In this document: one piece after another, positions 1 through 7,097 of the stretch | How positions within the stretch are numbered: position 1 is the stretch's first letter | Layout: each line of letters starts with the position of its first letter | From: an uncultured Oscillibacter sp. | Lineage (GTDB): Bacteria > Bacillota_A > Clostridia > Oscillospirales > Oscillospiraceae | Assembly: GCA_948902155.1 (NCBI GenBank) | Contig: CAQVQZ010000075.1 | Span: 1-9,708 of the forward strand | Reading direction: 5' to 3' | Length of the DNA: 9,708 nt | Translations under genes and position numbers: made by a program | The notes under the pieces: generated by a model | Seen by the model: only the letters and a program-made list of their open reading frames with translations | What the model was told of the DNA's origin: nothing | Databases searched by the model: none

Positions 1-1
1 C

Positions 2-2353
2 AACAACGGGACCATCCACGGCCGGAAGGACGTGGGCGGCATCGTGGGCCAGGCGGAGCCCTGGCTGGTGCTGGACCCCGGTTCCCAGACCCTGGACCGC
101 CTGCGCACGGAGCTGGACACCCTGGACCGGCTGATCGACCGGGCCCTGAGCGACGCCGGGCACACCGGAGATCAAATCTCCGCCCGGCTCACCGCCATGG
201 GGAACTTCACCGGCGCGGCCAGGGAGAGCTCCAAGCGCCTGCTGGACCACACCGTGGACTTTGTGGACGAAAACGTGGCGGAGGTCAACACTCTGGCCGC
301 CGACGTGACCAACGCCCTGGACAAGATATCCCCCGCTATGGACGACCTGTCCGGCGCGGGAACGAGGCTGGAGGATTTGTCCCGGCAGCTGGACCGGGCC
401 CTTCGGGACCTGGAGGACGCGTCGGAGTCCGGCGGGGCGGTCTTTGATATCCTCCGCTCCTCCGCCGGGGACCTGCGTCAGGGCCGGACGGAGCTGCAAA
501 CAGCGATGCAGGAGTTCCGGGCGGCGCTGGACGCCATCCACAGCGCGGTGCTCCCCGGCGGATTCCCCGCTCTTCCCTCCCTGGGGGAGCTGGCGGCGCT
601 CCGGGCGGAGGTCCGCAGGGCCTTTGAGCGTATGCAGGGCGCGGGGAACCGCCTGGACAGGGCCCTATCCGGCCTCCAGCGGGCCATGGAGGAGGCCGGG
701 GACATGTCGGACCAGCTGGGGGAAGCCCTGGAGGACCTTCAAGATACGGCCAAATCCTCCGCCGCCATCGGGCGGCTGCTGAAAAGCGCCTTCCGGTCCA
801 TCGGCGACGGCGTGGACCAGCTGACCCAGAACGGCCCCGCCCGGTTCACCAATCTGGGGGAGGAGGCCCGGGAGGCCGGGGGAAGCCTCTATGACGCTTT
901 GGGCGGGCTGTCCGGCGAGATGGAGGGGCTGAACTGCGCCGTTCAGAGCGGAAACCACACCCTGACCGGCGATCTGCGGGCCGTCAGCCGCCAGTTCAAC
1001 ATTATCTGCAATGTGATGATGGACGCCATAGACAACCTGGACCAGCGGCGGCAGGAGGGGGCCGGGGGCCTCGTTCAGGACACCTCCGACGAGGATATCG
1101 CCGCCACACGGGAGGGCAAGGTGGCCGACTGCTCCAACACCGGAGCCGTGGAGGGCGACCGGAACGTGGGCGGCGTCGCCGGAGCCGTGGCGGTGGAGGT
1201 GGACCTGGACCCGGAGGACGATGCCCGGCTGTCCCTCGGCGCTGCCTACGAGACCAAGGCGGTCCTCCAGGGCTGTGTGAGCCGGGGGAGCGTCACCGCC
1301 AAGAAGAACTGCGCCGGGGGAATCGCGGGCCGGATGGACCTGGGAGCCGCCCTGGACTGCCGGAGCTATGGCCCGGTGACCAGCACCGGGGGAAACTACG
1401 TGGGCGGCGTCGCCGGGTGGGCGGACGCCTCCGTCCGGAGCTGCTGGGCCAAGAATACCCTGTCCGGCGGGAACTACGTGGGCGGTATCGCCGGATGGGC
1501 CGGACGCCTGCAAGACTGCCGGGCCATCGCCACCATCCCGGAGGGAACGGAGTACCTGGGAGCCGTGGCCGGATGGGCGGAGGAGGGCCTGTCCGGAAAC
1601 TGCTTCGTGAACACCGGCTGGGCCGGTGTGGACGGCGTCAGCTACGCGGGCCGGGCGGAGCCCGTACCCTTTGAGGAGCTGGCCGCCCTGCCCGATGTCC
1701 CCGCAGAGTTCACCGCCTTCACCCTGACCCTGACGGCGGATGGAGAGACGGCGGCTCAGCTCCCCTTCTTTTACGGGGACGACCTGACCCGCCTCACTCT
1801 CCCCGAGGTGCCGGAGAAGGAGGGCTGCTATGGCGTGTGGCCGGAGTTCGACGCCTCCGGCGTCCGCTCTGACATTACGGTAGAGGCGGTGTATACCCCC
1901 TGGGTCACCCTCCTGGCCAGCCAGGAGACCCAGGAGGGCAAGCTGGCGCTGGCCCTTGCAGAGGGCAGGTTTACCGAGGAGGCGGTCCTCCACATCCAGC
2001 CCGCCGCGCTGTCCTCCACGGCCCCAACGGAGGGCGTGCTGTGGGACGTTTCCCTCACCGGGACAGACCTGGAACAGGGGGAGGACGTGACGCTGCGCCT
2101 TTTGAACACCACGGGGGGCCGGGCTGAGGTCCGGCGGTATCAGGACGGACAGTGGGTCCTCCTGGACGCCGAGGCCAACGGCAGTTACCTGATCGTGACG
2201 ATGCGGGGCCCCTGCGGAACCTTCAACGTCGCTCCCGCCCAGGGCATTCTGTGGATGATTCCCGCCGCCGTAAGCGGCGGGGCCGCGCTGACGGCGCTTG
2301 CGCTGATTGCGGGTAAGCGCCAACGGGCGAAAAAGAACGCCAAGGCGAAGTAA
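2..2353 (+). CDS. Large surface protein with GLUG-type repeats and a long helical region, C-terminally anchored (5' end outside window)
   Basis: The frame is open from base 2, with a GLUG-like motif (VGGIVGQ) at residues 11-17, so the true start lies upstream and the GTG at 32 is only an internal codon; 783 residues are visible. Residues about 25-345 are almost wholly helical and heptad-like, rich in Leu, Asp, Arg and Gly, with a Pro-rich break (PGGFPALPSLGE) near 182. GLUG-type repeats resume at about 373-530 (VGGVAG, AGGIAG, VGGIAGW, LGAVAGW). Two beta-rich segments follow (about 555-640 and 650-745), the second resembling Ig-like modules of clostridial surface proteins. Residues 749-771 form a hydrophobic helix, followed by a basic tail (KRQRAKKNAKAK). 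No LPXTG motif is present, so anchoring is by the membrane helix. GLUG repeats occur in bacterial surface and adhesin-like proteins; an adhesive or structural role is inference. The signal peptide would be upstream. Confidence 0.85.
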   Translation, partial: NNGTIHGRKDVGGIVGQAEPWLVLDPGSQTLDRLRTELDTLDRLIDRALSDAGHTGDQISARLTAMGNFTGAARESSKRLLDHTVDFVDENVAEVNTLAADVTNALDKISPAMDDLSGAGTRLEDLSRQLDRALRDLEDASESGGAVFDILRSSAGDLRQGRTELQTAMQEFRAALDAIHSAVLPGGFPALPSLGELAALRAEVRRAFERMQGAGNRLDRALSGLQRAMEEAGDMSDQLGEALEDLQDTAKSSAAIGRLLKSAFRSIGDGVDQLTQNGPARFTNLGEEAREAGGSLYDALGGLSGEMEGLNCAVQSGNHTLTGDLRAVSRQFNIICNVMMDAIDNLDQRRQEGAGGLVQDTSDEDIAATREGKVADCSNTGAVEGDRNVGGVAGAVAVEVDLDPEDDARLSLGAAYETKAVLQGCVSRGSVTAKKNCAGGIAGRMDLGAALDCRSYGPVTSTGGNYVGGVAGWADASVRSCWAKNTLSGGNYVGGIAGWAGRLQDCRAIATIPEGTEYLGAVAGWAEEGLSGNCFVNTGWAGVDGVSYAGRAEPVPFEELAALPDVPAEFTAFTLTLTADGETAAQLPFFYGDDLTRLTLPEVPEKEGCYGVWPEFDASGVRSDITVEAVYTPWVTLLASQETQEGKLALALAEGRFTEEAVLHIQPAALSSTAPTEGVLWDVSLTGTDLEQGEDVTLRLLNTTGGRAEVRRYQDGQWVLLDAEANGSYLIVTMRGPCGTFNVAPAQGILWMIPAAVSGGAALTALALIAGKRQRAKKNAKAK
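1388..1621 (+). repeat. Tandem 78-bp (26-residue) GLUG repeat units
   Basis: Three consecutive units start at 1388, 1466 and 1544, exactly 78 bases apart, and encode GGNYVGGVAGW, GGNYVGGIAGW and GTEYLGAVAGW. The first two are nearly identical over about 35 bases at the DNA level, which suggests recent duplication or conversion; the third has diverged. A looser unit (AGGIAG) precedes them with a 29-residue spacing. The strict period fits one turn of a repetitive beta fold. Confidence 0.8.
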
Positions 2354-2377
2354 ACGATCCCCCGCTTCCAGGATCGT
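2354..2377 (+). terminator. Weak terminator-like hairpin after the surface-protein gene
   Basis: A perfect 7-bp inverted repeat (ACGATCC / GGATCGT) with a 10-base loop begins directly after the TAA stop. The T-rich stretch (TTTTCGTTTTT) starts only about 14 bases after the stem, so this is a poor match to an intrinsic terminator. It may instead be a 3' stabilising hairpin. Confidence 0.35.
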
Positions 2378-2440
2378 ATGGGACATTTGATTTTCGTTTT
2401 TCATCTGTAAGCGTAAAATAAAGAGGCACCTATTCCCCCA

Positions 2441-2449
2441 TGATAGAAT
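2441..2449 (+). promoter_or_regulatory. Possible extended -10 promoter for the sensor operon
   Basis: TGATAGAAT matches the extended -10 form TGnTATAAT with one mismatch. No good -35 hexamer lies 16-18 bases upstream. It sits in the only sizeable gap before the sensor operon, so a promoter is expected somewhere in 2378-2600. Another A/T-rich candidate, TAAAAT at 2414-2419, has TTGATT upstream, but the 21-base spacing is too long. Confidence 0.25.
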
Positions 2450-2543
2450 GAAGAAAAAAGGGGGGAAATCATGGCAGAAGCAGAGCCAGGAGCTGTGTAT
2501 CTGTATGAATGAGTACAGTGAGGATGTGAAGAGCGAGAGCTGA
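2448..2543 (+). other. Short reading frame(s) of doubtful status in the leader of the sensor operon
   Basis: An ATG at 2448 opens a 31-codon frame with a Lys/Gly-rich start (MKKKGGKSWQKQ) and a helical end (MNEYSEDVKSES) before TGA at 2541. Reading through that stop continues KLLREA before a second stop, so the segment looks like a coherent amphipathic helix that was cut short. No Shine-Dalgarno precedes this ATG. In another frame, the ATG at 2471 is preceded by AAGGGGGGAAATC and encodes 13 residues (MAEAEPGAVYLYE), ending at 2512. Either could be a leader peptide, a gene remnant or chance. I do not recognise a family. Confidence 0.2.
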
Positions 2544-2627
2544 AAGCTGCTGCGGGAGGCGTGATAAGACAACTGCGCCAAAATACGGTTTTTCATGTAG
2601 AATGCGAAGCATTTGAGGAGGCTGTTT

Positions 2628-3605
2628 ATGCGGAAAGAACCCATGCGGCTGCTGGAAGCCGCCGGTATGCTTTTGATTCTGGCGCTGGCGGCGGCTTTTC
2701 TCTATGTCCTGCTGCTTTATCCCGGCGACGTCTCCGCCCGGCAGACGGAGGACCGGCGCGTCTTCGGCGCGACCTACATGACCATGAACAACCCGTATTA
2801 CCAAGTCCTGGACAACTGCCTGCGCTCGGAGATCGAGGCCAACGGGGACATTCTCCTGACACGGGACGCCGCCATGGACCAAAGCCGCCAGAATGAGGAG
2901 ATTCGGGAGCTCATAGCCTCTGGGGCCCAGGTGATTTTCCTGACCCCCGTAGAGTGGGATACCGTCCGGTCGGGGCTGGAGGCCGCGGCGGAGGCCGGAG
3001 TGCCGGTGATCGTGGTGGACGCGCCGGTGCGGGATACGGAGCTGGCCGCATGCTCCATTCTCTCGGACAACTATCAGGCGGGCGTTTTGTGCGCGGAGCA
3101 TTTGATGTCCGTCCGGGACAAAGCCAAGATCATTTTGCTGGAACATATTTCCGCCAGCTCCGGCGTGGAGCGCATCCAGGGCTTCCGAGACGCCGTGGAG
3201 GGGCATGAGGGGTTTACCATTCTGGCCTCCGGCGAGTCCGACGGACAAATCGAAAACGCCATGCCGGTGATGGAGGACCTGCTCCGCCAGGCCCTGGAGG
3301 CGGACGTGCTCATGGCCCTCAACGACCCCAGCGCCTTCGGCGGGCTTGCCGCCATCGAAGGGGCGGGGCTCAGCGGGCGGTTCCTCATTTACAGCGTGGA
3401 CGGCTCTCCGGAGGCCAAGGCCCTGGTCAGCGACGGGCTCATGACCGGCACCTGCGCCCAGTTCCCCACCCGCATCGCCAGGGAGGCGGCGGCTCAGGGC
3501 TACCGGGCTCTGGAGGGCGGCTGTGACCGGCGGGAGATCATCCTGCCGGTGGAGCTGCTGACGAAGGAGAACGTACAGCGCTACGGAACGGACGGGTGGC
3601 AGTGA
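2628..3605 (+). CDS. Membrane-anchored RbsB-like (type I periplasmic fold) sugar-binding sensor protein
   Basis: The protein has 325 residues. ATG 2628 is chosen because AGGAGG (2616-2621) lies six bases upstream; an in-frame TTG at 2613 would overlap this site. Residues 12-30 form one hydrophobic helix without a lipobox cysteine, so it is a membrane anchor or a signal peptide (possible cleavage near VSA, 35-37). The rest matches the Peripla_BP_4/RbsB class: the strand and loop VFGATYMTMNNPYYQV (45-60) typical of these sugar binders, the ligand-site loops LNDPSA (231-236) and VDGSPEA (257-263), and Gln278. It is full length for the family. Its TGA overlaps the kinase ATG by one base, and no ABC permease or ATPase gene is nearby. 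A role as extracytoplasmic sensor feeding the kinase, as for ChvE-VirA, LuxP-LuxQ and XylFII-LytS, is inferred. The ligand is unknown, probably a mono- or disaccharide or a sugar derivative. Confidence 0.85.
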   Translation: MRKEPMRLLEAAGMLLILALAAAFLYVLLLYPGDVSARQTEDRRVFGATYMTMNNPYYQVLDNCLRSEIEANGDILLTRDAAMDQSRQNEEIRELIASGAQVIFLTPVEWDTVRSGLEAAAEAGVPVIVVDAPVRDTELAACSILSDNYQAGVLCAEHLMSVRDKAKIILLEHISASSGVERIQGFRDAVEGHEGFTILASGESDGQIENAMPVMEDLLRQALEADVLMALNDPSAFGGLAAIEGAGLSGRFLIYSVDGSPEAKALVSDGLMTGTCAQFPTRIAREAAAQGYRALEGGCDRREIILPVELLTKENVQRYGTDGWQ

Positions 3606-4936
3606 TGGACAACGAAAAAACCTTATCCAGCCTCTCCCGGCTGATGTTCGCTTTGAATCTGGCGATCATCCTGTTCTATTCCCTGGTCTGCCTGACCACG
3701 ACGCTGCGGGTCTGCGATTCCTTCGGCGCGTACAGCTTCCTGTCCTCCGCCGGGCAGGTCCCTCCGCCGCCCTGGCGGATGCCTTTGTGGGCCTTGGGAC
3801 AGTATCTGCTGCTGTGCGCTGTCAGCTTCGGGAAAAACCGCTGGGGCATTGAGCGCTTCGAGGTGCGGCTGCTGGTGTGTTTGGTGGAGATTCTGCTGTG
3901 CCTGGGCGTTACCGCTTCCCTGGAATTTTACTACAGCGGCGCGGCGCTGCTGGTGCTGGCGGACCTGGTCCACTATGTCCGCAACAGCTTTTACCGCATC
4001 TGTTTTACGGCGGCGCTGATTCTGTTGTTTTCCTTCGGGCGCTATGAGATTTTGTATCCCCTGACGGGGCGCATTGCGTTCAGCGCCTATCTGGACTACT
4101 ATAACCAGACGGTCCGGAGCTTTTTCGCCGGAACGGAAAGCCTGCTGATCTGTTTGAACGTGCTGCTGTTCGTCCTGTCCATGATTCTGCTCTTTACGGG
4201 CCAGAAGGCGGAAAACAGCCGCATCCGCAAGCTCAACAAGCAGCTCAACCAAGCCAACGACCGCCTCCGGGACTATGCCTTTGAGCTGGAGCGCATGACG
4301 GAGGTCCGGGAGCGGAACCGGCTGGCCCGGGAGATTCACGACACCCTGGGCCACACCCTGACGGGCATCATCATGGGCTCCGACGCGGGGCTGGCCCTCT
4401 TCGACGCCGCGCCGGAGGAGGCGAAAAAACGCATCCAAGTGGTGGCCCAGGCGGCACGGGACGGGCTCAACGATGTGCGCCGCTCCATCAAGGCCCTGCG
4501 GCCCGACGCCCTGGAAAACACCACCCTGGCGGAGGCGCTGGAGACGATGATTTCCAACTTCAAGGCGACGACCTCGGCGGAGGTCTTCTATGACCAGCAG
4601 GACGGACCTCTGGTGTTTGCCCAGGACGAGGAGGACACCCTGTACCGGGTGGTGCAGGAGAGCATGACCAACGCGGTCCGGCACGGCCATGCTACGGAGA
4701 TACACATTTCCCTGACCCGGCGGGACAACCTCCTGACCATCGACGTGCGGGACAACGGCCTGGGCGGCGGGGAGGACGTCAAGGAGGGCTTCGGCCTGCG
4801 GCACATGCGGGAGCGGCTGGAGCTGCTGGGAGGCTCCCTGACCTTTGGGAACCGGGAGACATTGGAGGAGGACGGAGAGCGGGGCTTTTACATTCTGGTG
4901 AGCCTGCCCATCCGGGAAAAGGAGGAGGAAGCATGA
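3605..4936 (+). CDS. Six-TM sensor histidine kinase, HisKA_3 (NarL/LiaS-type) family
   Basis: The protein has 443 residues from ATG 3605, which overlaps the upstream TGA (TGATG), so translation is probably coupled; an in-frame GTG at 3596 is the alternative start. Six hydrophobic segments lie at about 13-35, 60-76, 89-107, 109-124, 130-150 and 179-199. If the N-terminus is cytoplasmic, only two short loops (about 36-59 and 150-178) face outside, and there is no ligand-binding domain. A helical linker (about 202-240) leads to the HisKA_3 dimerisation box EIHDTLGH, with the expected phospho-acceptor His245. The ATPase domain shows the N box QESMTNAVRHG (Asn356), the D/G box DNGLGG, and GFGLRHMRERLELLGG. 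The short external part fits a kinase that reads bound proteins; the sugar-binding proteins encoded on both sides of the kinase-regulator pair are the obvious candidates. It should phosphorylate the regulator encoded next. Confidence 0.93.
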   Translation: MDNEKTLSSLSRLMFALNLAIILFYSLVCLTTTLRVCDSFGAYSFLSSAGQVPPPPWRMPLWALGQYLLLCAVSFGKNRWGIERFEVRLLVCLVEILLCLGVTASLEFYYSGAALLVLADLVHYVRNSFYRICFTAALILLFSFGRYEILYPLTGRIAFSAYLDYYNQTVRSFFAGTESLLICLNVLLFVLSMILLFTGQKAENSRIRKLNKQLNQANDRLRDYAFELERMTEVRERNRLAREIHDTLGHTLTGIIMGSDAGLALFDAAPEEAKKRIQVVAQAARDGLNDVRRSIKALRPDALENTTLAEALETMISNFKATTSAEVFYDQQDGPLVFAQDEEDTLYRVVQESMTNAVRHGHATEIHISLTRRDNLLTIDVRDNGLGGGEDVKEGFGLRHMRERLELLGGSLTFGNRETLEEDGERGFYILVSLPIREKEEEA

Positions 4937-5604
4937 TCCGAGTCTTGATCGTAGACGACCAGGAGCTGTTCCGGGAGAGTTTGAAGGTGGTCCTCAGCGT
5001 CAGCCCCGGCATTGAGGTCGTCGGCGCGGCCTCCGGCGTTCAGGAGGCCCTGAAAAGCGCCGCCGCCTGCCGCCCGGACGTGGTGCTGATGGACATCCGT
5101 ATGCCCGGTATGGACGGGGTGGAGGGGACCCGGCTGTTTAAAGAGCGCTGGCCCAATATGAAGGTCGTGGTGCTGACCACCTTTGACGATGACGAGTATG
5201 TTTTCGGGGCTTTGAAAAACGGGGCCAGCGGGTATCTCCTCAAGGGGAGCAGCGTCTCCGAATTGTCCAAGGCCATCCAGGTCGTCCACGAGGGCGGGGC
5301 CATGCTGAATCCGGAGATCGCCAGCAAGGCCATTCAGCAGTTTTCCAGCATGGCGAAGGGGACCGCCTCCCTCCAGGTGGACCAGCGGGGCGAGGCGGAG
5401 CTGAGCAAGAGCGAATGGCAGGTGATTCGGACCGTGGGCCGGGGACTGTCCAACAAGGAGATCGCCGGGGAACTGTGCCTCTCCGAGGGGACGGTGCGGA
5501 ACACCATCAGCGGCATCCTCAGCAAGCTGGACCTCCGGGACCGGACCCAGCTGGCCATCTGGGCCGTGCAGACCGGCGCGGTGAATCAGGGGATGTTCCC
5601 GTGA
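4933..5604 (+). CDS. NarL/FixJ-type response regulator (REC plus LuxR HTH)
   Basis: The protein has 223 residues. Its ATG overlaps the kinase stop (ATGA, four bases), with GGAGGAGGA at 4921-4929 as ribosome site. The receiver domain covers about 1-118: acidic pair Asp8/Asp9, phospho-acceptor Asp54 in VLMDIRMPGMDG, switch Thr82/Thr83 in VVVLTTFDDD, and Lys104 in YLLKG. A linker of about 35 residues leads to a LuxR/GerE helix-turn-helix at about 157-213 (LSKSEWQVIRTVGRGLSNKEIA, then LCLSEGTVRNTISGILSKL). All key residues are intact, so it should be a working partner of the HisKA_3 kinase. Regulators of this class bind short inverted repeats as dimers. The repeated TGTCA/TGACA sites ahead of the PTS operon are the best candidate target (inference). 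Confidence 0.95.
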   Translation: MIRVLIVDDQELFRESLKVVLSVSPGIEVVGAASGVQEALKSAAACRPDVVLMDIRMPGMDGVEGTRLFKERWPNMKVVVLTTFDDDEYVFGALKNGASGYLLKGSSVSELSKAIQVVHEGGAMLNPEIASKAIQQFSSMAKGTASLQVDQRGEAELSKSEWQVIRTVGRGLSNKEIAGELCLSEGTVRNTISGILSKLDLRDRTQLAIWAVQTGAVNQGMFP

Positions 5605-6848
5605 AGCGCCGCCTTGGAATCGCGGCCCTAGCCGCCGTTTTGATTGCCGCCGGGCTGTTTTGGGGGCTGGAGTCCCGGCGGGAGCCGGTGCTGACGGTGG
5701 GCGTTTACGCCGGGAGCTACTGGCAGACTCCCAACGGGGACTGCTATCAGATTCTGGACGACGCCATCGCCCTGTTTCAGGAAGCGCACCCCGGCGTGCG
5801 GGTGGAGTACGTCAGCGGCATCCCCACGGACGGCTACAGCGAGTGGCTGGCGGGGCGGATTTTGAAGGGAACGGAGCCGGACCTCTACTTCGTTTTACCG
5901 GAGGATTTCAACCTCCTGGCCTCCTCCGGGGCCCTGGCGGAGCTGGACGGCTTCATGGCCTCCGATGCGGAGTTTGACGCCGGCGCTTACTACGAGCCCT
6001 GCCTCCGGGCGGGGCGGCTGGGGGGGAAGCAGTACGCCCTGCCCCAGGAGAGCGTCCCCACCATCATGTTTGTCAACAAGACCTTGCTGGAGAGCCGGGG
6101 GATCCCCCTGCCGGACAACCGCTGGACCTGGGAGGATTTTTATGGCATCTGCGCCCAGGTGACGGACCTGGACAGCCGGACCTTCGGCGTCTACGACTAC
6201 ACCTGGCAGAACGCCCTCTACGCCAACGGGGCCAGCCTGTTTTCCGAGGACGGGACGGCCTGCTATCTGGCGGACGAGCGGGTCCAGGCGGCGGTGCGGT
6301 TTGCCAGGAGCCTGACGGACCTGAACGGGGGTTACACCGTCACGGCCCGGGACTTCGACTTGGGCCGGGTGGCCTTCCGGCCCTTCCTGTTCTCCGAGTA
6401 CCGGGCCTATCAGCCCTACCCCTGGCGGGTGCGGAAATACTCCGGCTTCGAGTGGGACTGCGTGTGCATGCCCGCCGGGCCCGACGGGGACAATGTTTCC
6501 GAACTCCACACCATGCTCCTGGGCGTCAGCGCCCGGAGCGGGCGTCAGGAGCTGGCCTGGGAATTGGCGAGACTGCTGTCTGCGGACGATGCCGTACAGG
6601 GCGACTTGTATGCTTATTCCCATGGCATCTCCCCCGTGCGGCGGGTGGCGGAAAACGCCAGGGACCTGGACCTGCCCGGCAGCTTCCCGGCAGAGCTCAT
6701 CCGGGAGATCATGGGCGCCGCCGTGACGGCTCCCCGCTTCGAGCGCAGCGACCAGGCCATGATGATGGCGGAGAGCGCCGTGGCGGAGGCCGGGGACCAG
6801 CGGATGCTGATCGCCCAGAGGGAGATCAACGTCTTTTTGAATCCGTGA
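5601..6848 (+). CDS. MalE-like extracellular solute-binding protein (SBP_bac_1 class), N-terminally membrane anchored
   Basis: The protein has 415 residues. GTG 5601 is chosen because it overlaps the regulator stop (GTGA, four bases), has AGGGGA at 5588-5593 seven bases upstream, and directly precedes a KRR plus hydrophobic signal/anchor (residues 2-22). No lipobox cysteine is present, which is unusual because Gram-positive transporter-linked SBPs are normally lipoproteins. Family features are clear: LTVGVYAG (31-38), a helix ending FQEAHPGVRVEYVSG, the hinge-region segment GRILKGTEPDLYFVLPEDF (85-103), GGKQYALPQESVPTIMFVNK (141-160), and the typical RWTWEDF (174-180). Length is normal. No ABC membrane or ATPase genes accompany it, and it is the last gene before a strong terminator. 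I therefore infer a second sensory input to the kinase rather than uptake, although it could serve an ABC transporter encoded elsewhere. The ligand is probably a carbohydrate. Confidence 0.85.
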   Translation: MKRRLGIAALAAVLIAAGLFWGLESRREPVLTVGVYAGSYWQTPNGDCYQILDDAIALFQEAHPGVRVEYVSGIPTDGYSEWLAGRILKGTEPDLYFVLPEDFNLLASSGALAELDGFMASDAEFDAGAYYEPCLRAGRLGGKQYALPQESVPTIMFVNKTLLESRGIPLPDNRWTWEDFYGICAQVTDLDSRTFGVYDYTWQNALYANGASLFSEDGTACYLADERVQAAVRFARSLTDLNGGYTVTARDFDLGRVAFRPFLFSEYRAYQPYPWRVRKYSGFEWDCVCMPAGPDGDNVSELHTMLLGVSARSGRQELAWELARLLSADDAVQGDLYAYSHGISPVRRVAENARDLDLPGSFPAELIREIMGAAVTAPRFERSDQAMMMAESAVAEAGDQRMLIAQREINVFLNP

Positions 6849-6865
6849 CATTTTTCATAATCGAG

Positions 6866-6918
6866 AGCGAAAGCCTGTTCGGAACCAGCGTCTTGGTTTC
6901 CGGACAGGCTTTCGTTTT
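6866..6918 (+). terminator. Strong intrinsic terminator of the sensor operon
   Basis: Bases 6868-6887 pair with 6894-6914. The outer 11 bp are perfect (CGAAAGCCTGT / ACAGGCTTTCG). The inner stem has one G-U pair and one bulged T at 6899, and the loop is six bases (GCGTCT). TTTT follows at 6915-6918. It lies 18 bases after the stop of the second binding-protein gene and separates the sensor and PTS units. Confidence 0.85.
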
Positions 6919-6959
6919 GCGCAATTTCGCCAAAAAGGGGAGGGCGTATTTTGAGAAAC

Positions 6960-7019
6960 TGTCAGCCGTGCTTGAACAGGCCGTAAATTCATGACAAATG
7001 TCACCCGGAAGTTGTGACA
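6960..7019 (+). promoter_or_regulatory. Candidate operator: clustered TGTCA/TGACA half-sites
   Basis: Half-sites lie at 6960-6964 (TGTCA), 6992-6996 (TGACA), 6999-7003 (TGTCA) and 7015-7019 (TGACA). The middle pair forms the palindrome TGACA-AA-TGTCA. TGTCAC (6999-7004) and GTGACA (7014-7019) form an inverted repeat with a nine-base gap, and TGACAAA is directly repeated 23 bases apart (6992, 7015), about two helical turns. A further TGACA lies at 7071-7075. The layout suits dimeric regulators such as the NarL-type protein encoded upstream; the assignment is inference. Confidence 0.5.
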
Positions 7020-7050
7020 AAGCTCAGGTGCGCAAAGGGGAGATTTTCGT

Positions 7051-7056
7051 TAAGAT
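7051..7056 (+). promoter_or_regulatory. Possible -10 of the PTS operon promoter
   Basis: TAAGAT lies 41 bases before the EIIA start and would give a leader of about 35 bases. The matching -35 region (around 7027-7033, GGTGCGC) is far from TTGACA, as expected for an activator-dependent promoter. The operator's inverted repeat would then be centred near -54. No -24/-12 sigma-54 signature was found. Confidence 0.35.
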
Positions 7057-7097
7057 GTACCCATCCTGAATGACACGACAGAAAGGGAGAAGACAAT

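Noticed and set aside
665..2644. A 659-codon open frame on the - strand
   Set aside because: It mirrors the surface-protein gene. GC-rich third positions remove stops from the opposite strand, and the translation shows no family features, no ribosome site and low-complexity Gly/His/Pro/Gln composition.
3623..4804. A 393-codon open frame on the - strand opposite the kinase
   Set aside because: It is a shadow of the kinase gene with Gln/His/Val-biased composition and no recognisable domain.
6905..6925. Catabolite-response (cre) element
   Set aside because: The reverse strand has an AAAACGAAAG core, but the flanking TG/CA positions fail, and the bases are explained by the terminator stem.
6452..6994. 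A 180-codon frame on the + strand overlapping the second binding protein and running through the terminator
   Set aside because: It overlaps a well-supported gene in another frame, is Arg/Gly-rich, and its unique tail is only the terminator hairpin translated.
6992..7026. Sigma-54 (-24/-12) promoter for the PTS operon
   Set aside because: TGTCAC resembles the -24 box, but no TTGC is found at the required spacing, and no sigma-54 activator gene is visible.
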